A DNA stretch of 64,000 nt from positions 248,001-312,000 of the forward strand of contig NZ_CP048397.1 of NCBI RefSeq assembly GCF_010384365.1, read 5' to 3'. The notes beneath the pieces were generated by a model, which ran no database searches, was not told the origin of the DNA, and saw only the letters and a list, made by a program, of their open reading frames with translations. Shown in pieces: positions 43,133 to 55,619 of this stretch. How positions within the stretch are numbered: position 1 is the stretch's first letter; every line of letters starts with the position of its first letter. The DNA comes from Streptomyces sp. S4.7 (lineage in GTDB: Bacteria; Actinomycetota; Actinomycetes; Streptomycetales; Streptomycetaceae). The position numbers were made by a program, and so were the translations under genes.

Positions 43133-46100
43133 TCACGCGGAGCCGAGTTCTCGGTCGATGAACGCGAAGACGTCGTCGGCGGTGGCCTCTTCGAGCTGTC
43201 CGGCGACGGCGCTCCCGCCGTCCGCCACGCGCTCGTCGAGACCGTTCAGCACGGCCCGGACCCGGGAGGTGACCCGGCCCTCCTGGAGGTCCTCGGCCGA
43301 CAGATCGGCCAGCCGGGCCGCCAGCCGGTCCAGTTCGGCCAGGACGGAGTCCACGGACTCCTCGGCGCCCGCGAGTTCGGTGCCGAGGTACTTGGCGAGC
43401 GCGGCGGGTGTCGCGTAGTCGAAGATCAGCGTGGCGGGCAGCGGGACTCCGGCCGCCGCGCTGATGCGGTTGCGCAGGTCGACGGAGCTGAGCGAGTCGA
43501 AGCCGAGGTCGCGGAAGGCGGCGGTGGCCTCGACCCCGTCGGCGCTGCCGTGACCGAGCACCGTGGCGGCCTGGCCGCGTACCAAGTCCTCCAGGGCGCG
43601 TTCGCGTTCGCCCGCGGTCAGTCCGGCCAGCTTCCTCGCGAAGTCGTCCGCCACGGGCGCGTCGGCCGCGGCGGGCGCCGCCTGCACCTCGGGCAGATCA
43701 CCGAAGAGCGGCGCGGGCCGCCCCGCGGCGAACGCGGACGCGAACTTCGCCCAGTCGACGTCGGCGACGGTCACCACGGTGTCGCCGCTCTCCAGGGCGC
43801 GGCGCAGCGCGGTCAGCGCGCGCTCCGGGTCGAGCTGTTTGATGCCCAGCGCCCGGCCCGCGTCGCGGACCGTGTGGTCAAAGGCCATACCGCCGCCGCC
43901 CCAGGGACCCCACGCCACCGAGGTGGCGGGGAGGCCGGTGGCGCGCCGGTACTCGGCCAGCGCGTCGAGCGAGGCGTTGGCCGCCGCGTAGTTGGCCTGT
44001 CCGGCGCCGCCGACGGTGGCGGTGAGCGAGGAGAACAGGACGAACGCGCAGAGGTCGGTGTCCTTCGTCAGTTCGTGCAGGTGCCGGGCGGTCTCGGCCT
44101 TGGCACCGAGGACGGCGGCGAAGCGCTCGGGGGTCAGCGAGTCGAGTACGCCGTCGTCCAGCACACCCGCCAGGTGGATCACGGCGGTCAGCGGGTGGGC
44201 GGCGGGCACCGTGTCGAGCAGCGCGGCGAGCGCGGCGCGGTCGGCGGTGTCGCAGGCGGCGAGGGTGACCTGGACGCCGGTGGCGGTGAGTTCGGCGACG
44301 AGGTCGTCGGCGCCCGGCGCGTCGGGGCCGCGCCGGCTGACGAGCAGCAGGTGTTCGGCCCCGTCGGCGGCGAGCCGGCGGGCGACGTGCTGTCCGACGG
44401 CGCCGGTGGCGCCGGTCACCAGGACCGTGCCGGTGGGCTGCCAGGGGGCGCCGCCCGGGCGGTGCGGGACGTGTTCGAGGCGCCGTGCGTAGGCGCCGGA
44501 CTCGCGGACCACGAGCTGGTCCTCGCCGCCGCCGTCGGTGAGCACCCCGGCGAGGAGGCCGGGGGTGCGGTGGCCGGGTTCGGCCGGGAGGTCGACGAGG
44601 CCGCCCCACCGGTCGGGGTGTTCGAGCGCGGCGACCCTGCCGAGCCCCCACACCTCGGCCTGCCGGAAGCCGGTCGGTGTGTCGCCGGGCGCGTGGGCGA
44701 CGGCGTCGCGGGTGAGGCACCACAAAGGCGCCGTGAGACCGGCGTCGCCGAGTGCCTGGACGAGGGCCGCCGTGGTGGCGACGGGGTGCTCCAGAGCGAG
44801 CAGCGACAGCACACCGGCCGGCTCCGCGCCGTCGGCGGTGTCTGTACGGTTCGTGAGCAGTGCGGCGAGGGCGGCCCGGTCCCGGGCGTCGTCCGGTACC
44901 GGGAGCGTGTCGATGTCCAGGCCCCGGTCCGCGAGCCCGGTCAGGACGGTCTTGAGCCACGGGTCGTCGGCGGACGTCTCGGGTACGAAGGCGAGCCAAC
45001 GGCCTCGTACGGCCGTCTCCGGCACGGCGAGCGGGCGCCAGCCGGCGCGGTAACGCCAGCCGTCCACCTCGGAGTTGGCCTGTCGCTTGCCGTGCCAGTC
45101 GGCGAGCGCGGGCAGCACGGCGCCGACCGCGCTCTCGTCGGTGACGCCGAGCGTCGCGGCCACCGCGCCGACGTCGCCGTCCGTGACGAGCTGCCAGAAG
45201 GCGTCGCCGCGCTCCGCGTCGGGCTGTGCGGGGGCACCGAATCCGAGTGAGGGCGCGTTCTCCCAGTGGCGGTCGCGCCGGAAGGGGTACGTGGGCAGCG
45301 GCACGCGCCGCGCTCCCGCGAACACCGCTTGCCAGTCGGGACCTTGGCCGCTGGTGTGCAGCAGGCACAGGGCGTCCATGAGGGCCTTGGTCTCCTCGCG
45401 GTCCCTGCGCTGGGTGCCGATGACGTCGGGGACGACGTCCTGGGCCATGCCGGTGAGGATGGCGTCCGGGCCGACCTCCAGGAAGCGGGTGGCGCCTTCG
45501 GCGGCGAGGGTGGTGACTCCGTCGTGGAAGCGGACGGAGCCGCGTACGTGGCGTACCCAGTAGTCGGGGGTGGTGAATTCGTCGCCCGCGAGGAGGCCGG
45601 TGACGTTGGAGACGACGGGCACCTTCGGCGGGTGGAAGGTGAGTGTGGTGAGAACGTCGAGGAAGGCGTCGAGCATGCCGTCCATGCGGTGGGAGTGGAA
45701 GGCGTGCGAGACCTTGAGCCGGTTGGTCTTCTCGAACCGCGCGGCGACGGCGAGGGCCGCCTCCTCGTCGCCCGAGACGACCACGCCCCGGGGCCCGTTG
45801 ACGGCTGCGATGTCGACGCCGTCGGTCAGCAGCGGCGCGACGTCGCCCTCGGGCGCGGCGACGGCGATCATGGCGCCGCCGGTGGGCAGGGCCTGCATGA
45901 GCCGGCCGCGCGCGGAGACCAGGGTGACGGCGTCGGGCAGGGACAGGACTCCCGCGACATGGGCGGCGACGATCTCACCGATGGAGTGGCCGCCGAGCAG
46001 GTCGGGACGTACGCCCCAGCTCTCCAGCTGCCGGTAGAGGGCGGTCTCGAAGGCGAACAGCGCGGCCTGGGTGTACGCGGTCTGGTGCAGGAGTGTGGAC

Positions 46101-47890
46101 TCGGGGTCGAACATGACCTCGCGCAGCGGCTGTTCGAGATGCTCGCCGAAGGCGTCGGATATCTCGTCGAGCACCCGGGCGAACTCGGGGTGCGCGGCGT
46201 GCAGTTCACGTCCCATGCCGGGTCGCTGCGAGCCCTGCCCGGAGAACAGGACGGCGAGTCTGCCCGGTTCCGGCACGGTCCTGGGCGTCTCCCGCCCGTC
46301 CGCCAGCGCGTCGAGTCCGGCGCGGAGTTCGGCCAGGTCCCGGCCGGTGACGGCGGCCCGGTGGGGGAACGCGGACCGGGTGGTGGCGAGCGAGAAGCCC
46401 ACGTCGGCGGGGTCGTACGCGTCGACGGTGTCGAGCAGCCGGCCCGCCTGCGCCCGTACCGCTTCCGCCGTCCGGCCGGACAGCACCCAGGGCACCACGG
46501 GCAGTTCGGGGCCGGACCCGGGGCGCGGGGCCTCTGGCTCGGTGGCCTCCTCGACGATGATGTGCGCGTTGGTGCCGGAGATACCGAACGAGGAGACGCC
46601 CGCGCGGCGTGGCGCGTCGGCGGCGTCCCAGGGCAGCGCCTCGGTGAGGAGTTCGATGTCGCCCGCGGTCCAGTCCACGGCGGTGGAGGGCCGCTCGGCG
46701 TGCAGGGTCTTGGGAAGTACGCCGGCGCGCATCGCCATGACGACCTTGATGACGGCGGCCACTCCCGCCGCCGCCTGCGGGTGGCCCATGTTGGACTTGA
46801 TGGAGCCGAGCCGGACAGGCCGGTCCTTCGGGCGGTCCTGGCCGTAGGTGGCGATGACGGCCTGCGCCTCGATGGGGTCGCCCAGGGTGGTGCCGGTGCC
46901 GTGCGCCTCGACGAGGTCGATCTGGTGGGGGGCGAGTCGCGCGTCGGCGAGCGCCTGGCGGATGACCCGGATCTGCGCGGGCCCGCTCGGGGCGGTCATG
47001 CCGTTGGAGGCGCCGTCCTGGTTGATGGCGCTGCCGCGGATCACGGCGAGCACCTCGTGGCCGTTGCGGCGCGCGTCGGAGAGCCGCTCGACGAGGAGCA
47101 TGCCGGCGCCCTCGGCCCAGGCGGCGCCCGCCGCGTCCTCGGAGAAGGAGTGGCAGCGGCCGTCGGGCGACAGCGCGCGGCGCTCGCTGAACTCGACGAA
47201 CATCTCGGGGCTCGCCATCACGGCGGCGCCGCCGGCGAGCGCGAGGGTGCATTCGCCCCTGCGCAGGGCCAGGCAGGCGTTGTGCAGGGCGACGAGCGAG
47301 GAGGAGCAGGCCGTGTCCATGGTGACGGCGGGGCCTTCGAGGCCGAGGGTGTAGGCGATGCGCCCGGAGACGATGCTGCCGGAGATGGTACCGCCGACGT
47401 AGTCGTGGTGCATGAGGCCGACGAAGACACCGGTCGGGGTGCCCTTCACGGAGAGCGGGTCGATGCCGGCCCGCTCGAACGCCTCCCAGGAGGTCTCCAG
47501 CAGGAGCCGCTGCTGCGGGTCGGTGCCCGCCGCGTCCTTGGGGCTGATGCCGAAGAACGAAGGGTCGGACTCGGCGGCGTCGTGCAGGAAGCCGCCGTGC
47601 CGTACGTAGCTCTTGCCGGGCACGCCGGGCTCGGGGTCGTACAGCGCGTCGATGTCCCAGCCGCGGTCGAGCGGGAAGCCGGAGACGACGTCGGTGCCGT
47701 CGGCGACGATCCGCCACAGGTCCTCCGGGGTGCGCGCCCCGCCGGGGTAGCGGCAGCCCATGCCGATGACGGCGATCGGCTCGCGGTACTGCTCCTCCAG
47801 GTCGCGCACCCGCAGGCGGCTTCGCTCCAGCTCGGTCGTGGCCCGCTTGAGGTAGTCGCGGAGCTTGTCCTGAGTGGCGGACTCTTCCAT
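43133..47890 (-). CDS. Type I PKS, single module KS-AT-KR-ACP
   Basis: The 1585-residue module begins with a docking coil ([20 protein letters not shown]). The KS follows (TACSSSL, Cys near 194; the usual SPREA loop reads SPKDA). The AT has GHSIGE near 634 and HAFH near 729, so malonyl-CoA. A structural linker without dehydratase motifs comes next. The KR has TGATGAVG near 1161, LDD in HLAGVLDDG and Ser-Tyr-Asn in FSSL...NYAAANA. The ACP has GFDSLSS near 1464. A C-terminal docking domain covers about 1510-1585. LDD predicts a B-type ketoreductase, so this module leaves a hydroxyl. Its ATG is fused to the stop of the upstream gene (TAATG), so the two are translationally coupled. Confidence 0.95.
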   Translation of the reverse strand: MEESATQDKLRDYLKRATTELERSRLRVRDLEEQYREPIAVIGMGCRYPGGARTPEDLWRIVADGTDVVSGFPLDRGWDIDALYDPEPGVPGKSYVRHGGFLHDAAESDPSFFGISPKDAAGTDPQQRLLLETSWEAFERAGIDPLSVKGTPTGVFVGLMHHDYVGGTISGSIVSGRIAYTLGLEGPAVTMDTACSSSLVALHNACLALRRGECTLALAGGAAVMASPEMFVEFSERRALSPDGRCHSFSEDAAGAAWAEGAGMLLVERLSDARRNGHEVLAVIRGSAINQDGASNGMTAPSGPAQIRVIRQALADARLAPHQIDLVEAHGTGTTLGDPIEAQAVIATYGQDRPKDRPVRLGSIKSNMGHPQAAAGVAAVIKVVMAMRAGVLPKTLHAERPSTAVDWTAGDIELLTEALPWDAADAPRRAGVSSFGISGTNAHIIVEEATEPEAPRPGSGPELPVVPWVLSGRTAEAVRAQAGRLLDTVDAYDPADVGFSLATTRSAFPHRAAVTGRDLAELRAGLDALADGRETPRTVPEPGRLAVLFSGQGSQRPGMGRELHAAHPEFARVLDEISDAFGEHLEQPLREVMFDPESTLLHQTAYTQAALFAFETALYRQLESWGVRPDLLGGHSIGEIVAAHVAGVLSLPDAVTLVSARGRLMQALPTGGAMIAVAAPEGDVAPLLTDGVDIAAVNGPRGVVVSGDEEAALAVAARFEKTNRLKVSHAFHSHRMDGMLDAFLDVLTTLTFHPPKVPVVSNVTGLLAGDEFTTPDYWVRHVRGSVRFHDGVTTLAAEGATRFLEVGPDAILTGMAQDVVPDVIGTQRRDREETKALMDALCLLHTSGQGPDWQAVFAGARRVPLPTYPFRRDRHWENAPSLGFGAPAQPDAERGDAFWQLVTDGDVGAVAATLGVTDESAVGAVLPALADWHGKRQANSEVDGWRYRAGWRPLAVPETAVRGRWLAFVPETSADDPWLKTVLTGLADRGLDIDTLPVPDDARDRAALAALLTNRTDTADGAEPAGVLSLLALEHPVATTAALVQALGDAGLTAPLWCLTRDAVAHAPGDTPTGFRQAEVWGLGRVAALEHPDRWGGLVDLPAEPGHRTPGLLAGVLTDGGGEDQLVVRESGAYARRLEHVPHRPGGAPWQPTGTVLVTGATGAVGQHVARRLAADGAEHLLLVSRRGPDAPGADDLVAELTATGVQVTLAACDTADRAALAALLDTVPAAHPLTAVIHLAGVLDDGVLDSLTPERFAAVLGAKAETARHLHELTKDTDLCAFVLFSSLTATVGGAGQANYAAANASLDALAEYRRATGLPATSVAWGPWGGGGMAFDHTVRDAGRALGIKQLDPERALTALRRALESGDTVVTVADVDWAKFASAFAAGRPAPLFGDLPEVQAAPAAADAPVADDFARKLAGLTAGERERALEDLVRGQAATVLGHGSADGVEATAAFRDLGFDSLSSVDLRNRISAAAGVPLPATLIFDYATPAALAKYLGTELAGAEESVDSVLAELDRLAARLADLSAEDLQEGRVTSRVRAVLNGLDERVADGGSAVAGQLEEATADDVFAFIDRELGSA

Positions 47891-50800
47891 TACCGGGCTC
47901 CCAGTTCGTTGTCGATCTTCGCGAAGAGTTCCTCGTCGGTGGCGGATCCGAGGTCGGCGGGCCCGGCCCCTGAGTCGGCCGCGGCGTGGGCGTCGTACCA
48001 GGTGCGCAGCAGCGCCTCCAGGCGCGCGCCGACGCGGGCGTGAGCGTCGTCGAGGTCGGGCAGGGCGGTGAGTTCGGTCTCGAGCCGGTCCACTCCGACG
48101 AGCAGGGACCGGACCAGATCGGCCGGGCCGGGGACGAGTTGTGCCTTGAGGTACGCGGCCAGCGCCAGTGGTGTGGGCCGGTCGAAGACGAGGGTCGCCG
48201 GGAGGGTGAGTCCGGTGGCCCTGCCGAGGAGGTTGCGCAGTTCCACGGCGGCCAGCGAGTCGAAGCCCATCTCCTGGAAGGCGCGTCCGGGCTCGACGGA
48301 CAGCTCGGAGGCGTGCCCGAGCACACCGGCCACCTGGGTGCGGACGAGCGCGAGCAGGGCGCGGTCCCGCTCGTCGTCGGCGAGTGGCGCGAGCCTCTCC
48401 CGCCAGGGCGTGCCGTTTTCGGCGGTGCCGGTCGCGGCGGCGCGGCGGCGGGTGGGCCTGACCAGTGTGCGCAGGAGCGGCGGGATGCCGTCGGGGCGTG
48501 CCGCGACGGCGGCGGTGTCGAGGCGGGTGGGGACCAAGAGAGGGTCGGGGCCGCCGGCGGCGGCATCGAAGAGGGCGAGGCCCTGGGCGACGGGCAGCGC
48601 GGGCAGCCCGAGCCGACCCATGCGTTCCAGGTCGGCCGCGTCCATCTCGTCCGCCATGCCTCCGGTGCCGGACCAGAGGCCGAAGGCCATCGACACGGCG
48701 GGCAGTTTTCCGGCGACCCGGTGGGCGGCGAGCGCGTCGAGGAAGGCGTTGGCCGCCGCGTAGCCGGCCTGGCCGCCGCCGACCAGCAGTGAGGCGGTCG
48801 AGGAGAGCAGGACGAAGGCGGCGGTGTCCCGGTCCTTGGTGAGTTCGTGCAGGTGCCAGGCGGCGTCGGCCTTGGGCCGCAGCACACGGTCGACCTGGTC
48901 GGCGGTGAGGCCGGTGAGGGTGGCGTTGTCGACGATTCCGGCGGCGTGTACGACACCCCGGATGTCGTACGTGTCGAAGAGCGCGGCCAGTTGGCCGCGG
49001 TCGGCGACGTCGCAGCGGACGATGTCCGCCTCGGCGCCGAGCGCGGCGAGTTCGGCGCGCAACTCCGCTGCTCCGGGCGCCTGTTCACCGCGCCGGCTGG
49101 TCAGCAGCAGTCGGGTCACCCGGTGCCGGGTGACGAGGTGGCGGGCGATGATGCCACCGAGCCCGCCGGTGCCTCCGGTGACCAGGACGGTGCCGGCGGT
49201 GTCCCACCGGGGCCCCTCCCCCGTCTTGGCGCGGGCGAGGCGTGGGACGCGTATCTCCCCTTCCTTGACGAAGACTTCGGGTTCGTCGCAGCCGAGCGCC
49301 GCCGCGAGGAGCCGTCCGGCGTCGGCCGGTTCGGCGCTGTCGGACGGCAGGGAGTCGGTGTGCACCAGCAGGAACCGGCCGGGATTCTCCGATTCGGCGG
49401 CCCGCAGCAGCCCGGTGAGCGGGGCGTGGGTGAGGTCGTCGTCGTGTACGAGGACGGCGAGCCGGGTCCGGGCGAGGCGTTCGTCGGCGAGGTGCGAGCG
49501 GACTGCGTCGAGGACACGGTGCAGTTCGGCGCGCGCCTCGGCTGGCACGGTGTCGGCGCCGGGCGCGGGGGCGGCGGGCAGCACGACGACATCGGGAACG
49601 GGCGCGAGGGCGGCGATGTCGCCGAGGTCCGGGTGGGCGGGGACGCCGAGGCCGAGGTCGGTGGCACCCCATACGGCGGTACGTACGGGGGCGGGCGCAC
49701 CGCCCGGCAGCGGTACGCGTTCCAGGCAGAACAGTGACTCGTCGGCTCCTGCGGCGAGTTGGGCGGCGCTGACGGGGCGGGCGACGAGTCCCCGTACGGT
49801 CGCGACGGGTGCGCCCCGGCCGTCGGAGAGTTCGAGGGCGACCCCGTCACCCTCGGACTTGCTCATGCGCAGCCGCAGGAGGCTCGCGCCCGCCGCGTGC
49901 AGGGTGACCCCGCTCCAGGAGAAGGGCAGGACGGCCTCGCCCTCGGCGAGTTCGACCAGGTTGACGTGGAGGACGGCGTCGAGGAGCGCGGGGTGGAGCC
50001 CGAAGGCGCCGGCGCCGGCCGTGGCGTCGGTGCCCGCGTCCTGCGGGAGTTCGGCCTCCGCGAAGAGGTCGTCGCCGCGTTTCCAGACGGCCTTCAGCCC
50101 CTGGAAGGCGGTGCCGTAGCCGTAACCGACGCGGGCGAGCCGGGGATAGAGGTCGCCGAGCGGGACGGGCTCGGCGCCCTCGGGCGGCCATACGTCCCAG
50201 TGCGCGGGCGGTGTTTCGTCCTGGTCGACGGCGAGGACGCCGTCGGCGTTGCGGGTCCAGGACGCGTCGGGCACGTCGGCGCGGCGCGAGAAAACCGTCA
50301 GCGTACGGCGGCCCCCGGCCTCGGCGCCCACCGCGACCTGGACGGCGACGGATCCGTCGGCGGGCAGCAACAGCGGTGCGTGCAGGGTGAGTTCGTCGAC
50401 GGCGGCGCAGCCGGAACGGTCGGCGGCCTGTACGGCCATCTCGACGAAGGCGGTGCCGGGCAGCAGCACCGACCCGAGGACCGCGTGGTCCGCGAGCCAG
50501 GGCTGGTCGGCGAGGGACAGCCGTCCGGTGAGCAACAGGCCCCCGGTGTCGGGGAGTTCGCTGACGGCGCCGAGCAGTGGGTGGCCGGTGGGCTGCTGGC
50601 CGAAGCCCTGCGCGTCGCCGCCGGCCGCGGTCGCCTCCAGCCAGTACCTGTCGCGCTGGAAGGCGTAGGTGGGCAGGGTGGTGCGGCGGGGGCGGTGCGG
50701 TGCGAAGAAGGCGCCCCAGTCGACGGCGACACCCGCGCCGTGGAGGTGGCCCAGGGCGGCGACGAGGTCGTGCTCCTCGGCGCCGTCGCGGCGCATGGTG

Positions 50801-53331
50801 GCGACGGCGGCGATGTCACCGTCGAGGCAGTCGCGGGCCATGGCGGTCAGGACGGCGTCGGGGCCGAGTTCCACGTAGCGGCGCGCGCCCAGTGTGTGCA
50901 GGGCGGTGACGGCGGCGGCGAAACGCACGGGTTCACGGACGTGCTTCACCCAGTAGTCGGGTGTGGCGGGTTCGCCGTCCGCGGCGGCTCCGGTGAGTGC
51001 CGAGACGAAGGGGATGGCCGGCGGGTGGAAGGTGAGGGTGCGCACGACGCGCTCGAACCCGGCCAGCATCGGTTCCATCAGCGGCGAGTGGAAGGCGTGC
51101 GAGACGCTCAGCCGGCGGGTCTTGGCGAACCGCGCCGCGACGGCGTCGACTTCGGCGGACTCACCCGAAACGACCACGGACGCAGGCCCGTTGACGGCGG
51201 CGAGCGCGACGCCGTCCGTCAGGTGCGGCAGGACCTCTTCCTCGGTGGCGCGGATCGCCGCCATGGCGCCGCCCGCCGGGAGCAGGCTCATCAGCCGGCC
51301 GCGCGCCGTGACGAGCGTGACGGCGTCCGCCAGGGAGAGGACCCCCGCCACATGTGCGGCGGCGATCTCGCCGACGGAGTGCCCGGCGAGCAGGTCGGGC
51401 TTGACTCCGAGCGATTCGAGGAGCCGGAAGAGTGCGACCTCCACGGCGAATATGGCGACCTGGGCGTGGTCGGTGCGGGTGAGCTGTTCGGCGTCGCCCT
51501 CGATCAGTTCGGCGAGGGGACGCTCCAGATCGGGGTCCGCGAGTGCGGCGACGGTGTCGAAGGCATGGGCGAACACCGGGAAGGCGGCGCGCAGTTCGCG
51601 TCCCATACCGACGCGCTGGGACCCCTGCCCGGTGAAGAGGAACGCCGTGCCGCCGTCGGTGACGCGCCGCCCGGTGACACGGTCGAGTCCCGCGATCAGT
51701 TCGTCGGTGGTGGTGCCGAGGACGGCCGCGCGGTGGGCGTACGGCGTGCGGGTGGTGGCCAGCGCGTGTCCGATGTCGGCGGGCGGGGGGCTGTCGGCAC
51801 CGGGGCGCGCGAGGTGGGCGCGGAGCTTGTGCGCCTGCGCGGTGAGCGCCTCCGGCGTGCGGGCGGAGAGCAGCCACGGCACCGTGGCGGAGCGCGGGGA
51901 CGGCGCGTCCTCCTCCGCCCCTTCCGGGACCGCTTCCGGCTCGGGCTCCGGGGCCTGTTCGAGGACCAGATGCGCGTTGGTGCCGCTGATGCCGAACGAG
52001 GAGACCGCCGACCGGCGCGGCCGGCCGGTCGCGGGCCACGCCCGCGGTTCGGTGACGAGCTCGACGGCGCCGGACTCCCAGTCGACCTCGGTGGAGGGCT
52101 CGTCGGCGTGCAGGGTGGGCGGGACGGTGCCGTGCCGCATCGCCATCACCATCTTCATCACCCCCGCCACCCCGGCGGCGGCCTGGGTGTGTCCCAGGTT
52201 CGACTTGACCGACCCGAGGAGCAGGGGGCGGTCGGCGGGGTGTTCGCGTCCGTAGGAGGCGAGCAGCGCGTGGGCCTCGATGGGGTCACCGAGTGAGGTG
52301 CCGGTGCCGTGTGCCTCGACGACGTCCACGTCGGCAGGGGTGAGTCCGGCGCCGGCCAGGGCCTGGCGGATGACGCGCTGCTGGGAGGGGCCGTTGGGCG
52401 CGGTGAGCGTGCTGCTGGCGCCGTCGGAGTTGATCGCACTGCCCTTGACGACGGCGAGCACCGGATGTCCGTTGCGCCGGGCGTCCGCGAGCCGTTCGAC
52501 CACCAGCAGGCCGACGCCCTCGCCCCAGCCGGTGCCGTCGGCCGACGCGCCGAACGCCTTGCACCTGCCGTCCGGGGAGAGGCCGCGCTGTCTGCTGAAG
52601 TCCACGAACGTCTCGGGTGTCGACATCACGGTCACTCCGCCGGCCAGCGCGAGCGTGCACTCACCGGACTGGAGCGCCCTGACGGCCCAGTGCAGGGCGA
52701 CGAGCGAGGAGGAGCACGCGGTGTCGACGGTGACGGCCGGCCCTTCGAGCCCCAGCGTGTACGCGACCCGGCCCGAGGCGATGCTGGCCGCGCTGCCGTT
52801 GCTCAGATAGCCGTTGAGGTCGTCGGGCACGGCCGCGAGGCGGGTGGCGTAGTCGTTGTACATGACGCCCACGAACACCCCGGTCCTGCTGCCGCGCAGG
52901 TCGGCGGGGACGATCCCGGCGTTCTCGAACGCCTCGTGGCTCACCTCCAGCAGCAGGCGCTGCTGCGGGTCCATGGCCAGTGCCTCGCGGGGGCTGATCC
53001 CGAAGAAGTCGGGGTCGAAGTCGGCCGCGTCGTGCAGGAATCCGCCGCTGCGCGCGTACGTCTTGCCCAGCGCTTCGGGGTCGGGGTCGTAGAGCGACTC
53101 CACGTCCCACCCGCGGTCGGCGGGGAAGTCGGAGACCGCGTCGGTCCCGGACGCCACCAGGCGCCACAGCTCCTCGGGCGTGCTGACACCGCCGGGGTAG
53201 CGGCAGGCCATGCCCACAATCGCGACGGGTCCGTGGGCCCGCTGCTCCCACTCGCGCAGCCGGCGCCTGGCCTCCCGCAGATCGGAGGCCGTTCGCTTGA
53301 GGTAGTCGAGGAGTTGATCGTCGTTGTTCAC
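47890..53331 (-). CDS. Type I PKS, single module KS-AT-DH-KR-ACP
   Basis: The roughly 1813-residue module starts with the docking coil [19 protein letters not shown]. It has KS Cys near 205, AT GHSVGE near 651 and HAFH near 746 (malonyl), DH His near 948 in [14 protein letters not shown] near 1388 (TGGTGGLGG) and ACP GFDSLAA near 1690, then a helical docking tail. The KR keeps its catalytic residues but has VDN where B-type enzymes have LDD. GTG 53331 was chosen because the docking coil begins there as in relatives, although its Shine-Dalgarno is weak. GTG 53397 has a better one, but lies only about 11 bases after the inferred transcription start. It is the first gene of the right PKS operon and should add an alkene. 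Confidence 0.93.
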   Translation of the reverse strand: MNNDDQLLDYLKRTASDLREARRRLREWEQRAHGPVAIVGMACRYPGGVSTPEELWRLVASGTDAVSDFPADRGWDVESLYDPDPEALGKTYARSGGFLHDAADFDPDFFGISPREALAMDPQQRLLLEVSHEAFENAGIVPADLRGSRTGVFVGVMYNDYATRLAAVPDDLNGYLSNGSAASIASGRVAYTLGLEGPAVTVDTACSSSLVALHWAVRALQSGECTLALAGGVTVMSTPETFVDFSRQRGLSPDGRCKAFGASADGTGWGEGVGLLVVERLADARRNGHPVLAVVKGSAINSDGASSTLTAPNGPSQQRVIRQALAGAGLTPADVDVVEAHGTGTSLGDPIEAHALLASYGREHPADRPLLLGSVKSNLGHTQAAAGVAGVMKMVMAMRHGTVPPTLHADEPSTEVDWESGAVELVTEPRAWPATGRPRRSAVSSFGISGTNAHLVLEQAPEPEPEAVPEGAEEDAPSPRSATVPWLLSARTPEALTAQAHKLRAHLARPGADSPPPADIGHALATTRTPYAHRAAVLGTTTDELIAGLDRVTGRRVTDGGTAFLFTGQGSQRVGMGRELRAAFPVFAHAFDTVAALADPDLERPLAELIEGDAEQLTRTDHAQVAIFAVEVALFRLLESLGVKPDLLAGHSVGEIAAAHVAGVLSLADAVTLVTARGRLMSLLPAGGAMAAIRATEEEVLPHLTDGVALAAVNGPASVVVSGESAEVDAVAARFAKTRRLSVSHAFHSPLMEPMLAGFERVVRTLTFHPPAIPFVSALTGAAADGEPATPDYWVKHVREPVRFAAAVTALHTLGARRYVELGPDAVLTAMARDCLDGDIAAVATMRRDGAEEHDLVAALGHLHGAGVAVDWGAFFAPHRPRRTTLPTYAFQRDRYWLEATAAGGDAQGFGQQPTGHPLLGAVSELPDTGGLLLTGRLSLADQPWLADHAVLGSVLLPGTAFVEMAVQAADRSGCAAVDELTLHAPLLLPADGSVAVQVAVGAEAGGRRTLTVFSRRADVPDASWTRNADGVLAVDQDETPPAHWDVWPPEGAEPVPLGDLYPRLARVGYGYGTAFQGLKAVWKRGDDLFAEAELPQDAGTDATAGAGAFGLHPALLDAVLHVNLVELAEGEAVLPFSWSGVTLHAAGASLLRLRMSKSEGDGVALELSDGRGAPVATVRGLVARPVSAAQLAAGADESLFCLERVPLPGGAPAPVRTAVWGATDLGLGVPAHPDLGDIAALAPVPDVVVLPAAPAPGADTVPAEARAELHRVLDAVRSHLADERLARTRLAVLVHDDDLTHAPLTGLLRAAESENPGRFLLVHTDSLPSDSAEPADAGRLLAAALGCDEPEVFVKEGEIRVPRLARAKTGEGPRWDTAGTVLVTGGTGGLGGIIARHLVTRHRVTRLLLTSRRGEQAPGAAELRAELAALGAEADIVRCDVADRGQLAALFDTYDIRGVVHAAGIVDNATLTGLTADQVDRVLRPKADAAWHLHELTKDRDTAAFVLLSSTASLLVGGGQAGYAAANAFLDALAAHRVAGKLPAVSMAFGLWSGTGGMADEMDAADLERMGRLGLPALPVAQGLALFDAAAGGPDPLLVPTRLDTAAVAARPDGIPPLLRTLVRPTRRRAAATGTAENGTPWRERLAPLADDERDRALLALVRTQVAGVLGHASELSVEPGRAFQEMGFDSLAAVELRNLLGRATGLTLPATLVFDRPTPLALAAYLKAQLVPGPADLVRSLLVGVDRLETELTALPDLDDAHARVGARLEALLRTWYDAHAAADSGAGPADLGSATDEELFAKIDNELGAR

Positions 53332-53414
53332 CAACGCGCCATCCGATCGGAATCGAAGAAGCCCTCCGAGCAGCGGACGAGACGGCTTCGTGATCACGTC
53401 TCCCCGCTCCAGTG

Positions 53415-53460
53415 AGGCTAGGCAGGGGCCCGGGAGGCCAACACCCCCTAACCCCCCCAG
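53415..53460 (-). promoter_or_regulatory. Promoter of the right PKS operon with tandem G-run repeats
   Basis: On the minus strand CTGGGG (53455-53460) and TAGGGGG (53444-53450) have their G runs 10 bp apart. They are followed by 23 bp and TAGCCT (53415-53420). It lies about 85 bp upstream of GTG 53331. On the opposite strand a single TAGGGGG (53549-53555) precedes the dehydrogenase pseudogene, without a second repeat. Nothing else is recognisable between 53461 and 53629. Confidence 0.58.
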
Positions 53461-53629
53461 CGGCCCGTGGGCGGCTCCCGCCGGGTGTTTCGGGGGCGGG
53501 CGCGGCCGTTGTTCCGCGCGAGGCGGCGAAGGTTCCCCGGCCTTCGCGTAGGGGGCTGCGCCGGGCCCGGTTCTCTCTTCTAATCCTCCGGCCGGGAACC
53601 GCTACTCATCGAGGGACGGGGGAACCGGC

Positions 53630-54489
53630 GTGGCAACGGTACTGATCACCGGGGGCAGCAGCGGGATGGGTCTGGAGACGGCGCTGGCGTTCGCCAGGCG
53701 CGGGGACCGTACGTACGCCTCGATGCGGAACCTCGCGAAGGCGGCCCGGCTCCGAGAGCGGGCCGAGGCGGAGGGTCTCGATCTGCGGACGATCGCTCTG
53801 GACGTCACGGACGACGACTCGACGACAGCCGCCGTGTGCGAGGTGGAGGCGCGCACGGGGCCGTCGACGTCCTCGTCAACAACGCGGGTGTCAACCATGT
53901 GGGCGCCGTCGCGACCACGCCCTTCGACCTGGCGCGGGCCGTGATGGAGACGAACTTCTGGGGTGCGCGGACCGCACGGGCCGTCTTTGCCCGCCACGCG
54001 ACGACAGGGCGGCGGGGTCGTCGTCAACGTCAGCTCGCTCGTGGGACGCCCCTGGTCGGTGCCGTACGGCGGCTTCTACGCGGCCGGCAAGTCGGCTCTC
54101 GGGACGGTCAGCGAGGCCCTCGCGGGTGAGGTGGGGCGGTTCGGGATCCGTGTCGTGTGCCTGGAGCCGGGCAGCTTCGCGACGGACGTCCACACGAACG
54201 CGCTCGCGCCGGAGGTGGCGCAGGGCGGCCCGTACGGCGCCGACGAGGCGTGGCTGAGGCGGTTCATGCCCGGCACGGCCGAGGGGCCGGCGACGCGAGT
54301 GTGGTCGCGGACGCCGTCGCCGCCGCCGCGGACCCCGCCACACCACTGCACGCGCCGGTCGGCGAGGGCGCGGCGGCGGCGATCGAGATGGTGGGCAAGG
54401 TCGCCTTCGACGACTGGCTTCCCCGGTTCGTCGAGTACGCGCAGACCCTGGCGGGTCCCCGTCCCACCGCCGCGGAGCACGGCGGCTGA
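53630..54489 (+). pseudogene. Short-chain dehydrogenase/reductase, broken by three frameshifts
   Basis: The reading starts at GTG 53630 (GGGGGAA upstream) with the NAD(P) motif TGGSSGMG. It changes frame near 53857-53860 (one G too few), near 53984-53987 (one T too many) and near 54282-54286 (one G too few). Joined, the pieces give the classical SDR order: VDVLVNNAGVN, then VVVNVSSLVGR, then the active site YGGFYAAGKSAL and VCLEPGSFATD. The repaired length is exactly 287 codons, normal for the family. All three changes are in short homopolymers, so sequencing error is a real alternative to true decay. Its substrate is unknown, and it lies just outside the PKS operon. Confidence 0.8.
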
Positions 54490-54525
54490 GCCGGGCGGCG
54501 ACGCGGCGGATCGGGCGGCAGCGGG

Positions 54526-55554
54526 TCAGACGGCAGCGCGCTCGTCGGCCCGGCGGCGGCGCAGACGGGCCTGTCCGACGGCGGGCGGGGCGTAGGCCGT
54601 GTCCAGCGTCCCCACGTCCGTGCCGGGGGCCACGACGGCGTCGATCCGGTCGAGGACGTCGTCGCTCAGACCCGTCCCGGCACCCGCCAGGAGGTCGTCG
54701 AGGTGGTCCATCGTGCGCGGGCCGATGATCGCCGAGGTCACGCCGGGGTGGGAGATCGCGAAGGCCGTCGCCAGGTGCGTCAGCGACATCCCGGCGTCCC
54801 GGGCGACGGGGACGAGCTGTTCGACGGCGTCGAGCCGGTGCTCGTCGCTCAGGTGCTTGAAGCCGAAGCCGGCCCGGTGGGTGTCGTTGCGCTGCCCCTT
54901 GCGGTAGCGGCCCGTGAGCAGACCTCCCGCCAGCGGGCTGTAGACGAGGGCGCCCATGCCGTAACGCTCGCAGACGGGCAGCACCTCGCGCTCGATGCCG
55001 CGGTTGAGGATCGAGTACGTCGGCTGCTCCGTACGGAAGCGCTCCAGGCCGCGCCGCTCGGCGACCCACTGCGCCTCCACGATGTCCGACGCGGGGAACG
55101 AGGAGGTGCCGATGGCCCGGACCTTGCCCGCGCGCATCATGTCGGTGAGGGCCGAGAGCGTCTCTTCCACGTCGGTGTCCGGCGCGGGCCGGTGGATCTG
55201 GAACAGGTCGACGTGATCGGTGCCCAGCCGGCGCAGCGAGTCCTCCAGCGCCCGTGTGAGCCAGCGCCGTGAGTTGCCCTGCTGGTTGGGGTCCTCCCCC
55301 ATCGGGAGGTGCGCCTTGGTGGCGAGCACGACGTTGTCCCGGCGGCCCTTGAGCGCCTTGCCGACGATTTCCTCGGACTCGCCGCGCGAGTAGGCGTCGG
55401 CGGTGTCGACGAAGTTGATGCCCGCGTCCAGCGCCTTGTGGATGACGCGGACGGAGTCCTCGTGGTCGGGGTTGCCCAGGGCGCCGAACATCATCGCGCC
55501 CAGGCAGTACGGGCTGACCTTGATGCCGGTGCGGCCCAGCGTGCGGTATGTCAT
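54526..55554 (-). CDS. Aldo-keto reductase
   Basis: The 342-residue (alpha/beta)8 NADPH-dependent oxidoreductase has the catalytic tetrad visible as Asp and Tyr in VDTADAYSRG, Lys in VLATKAHLP and His in FQIHRPAPD. NADPH-binding residues lie in SAIIGPRTMDHL. The sequence is of the broad AKR group near the potassium channel beta-subunit/YajO-like proteins. It is divergent from the operon at 55794 and has a promoter overlapped by two palindromic repeats, so it is probably under a repressor encoded elsewhere. The Arg-rich tail after residue 325 is atypical. A role in the macrolactam pathway is possible but unsupported. Confidence 0.94.
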   Translation of the reverse strand: MTYRTLGRTGIKVSPYCLGAMMFGALGNPDHEDSVRVIHKALDAGINFVDTADAYSRGESEEIVGKALKGRRDNVVLATKAHLPMGEDPNQQGNSRRWLTRALEDSLRRLGTDHVDLFQIHRPAPDTDVEETLSALTDMMRAGKVRAIGTSSFPASDIVEAQWVAERRGLERFRTEQPTYSILNRGIEREVLPVCERYGMGALVYSPLAGGLLTGRYRKGQRNDTHRAGFGFKHLSDEHRLDAVEQLVPVARDAGMSLTHLATAFAISHPGVTSAIIGPRTMDHLDDLLAGAGTGLSDDVLDRIDAVVAPGTDVGTLDTAYAPPAVGQARLRRRRADERAAV

Positions 55555-55619
55555 GTCGCTCCTACGGAAATGGGGGATGCCCGTCGCGGTGCGGTGCGGT
55601 GGAGTGCGGCACGGCCGAA

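Noticed and set aside
53545..53586. Possible fifth G-run promoter in front of the dehydrogenase pseudogene
   Set aside because: Only one TAGGGGG (53549-53555) is present; the partner repeat 10 bp upstream and a clear TANNNT box at the right distance are missing.
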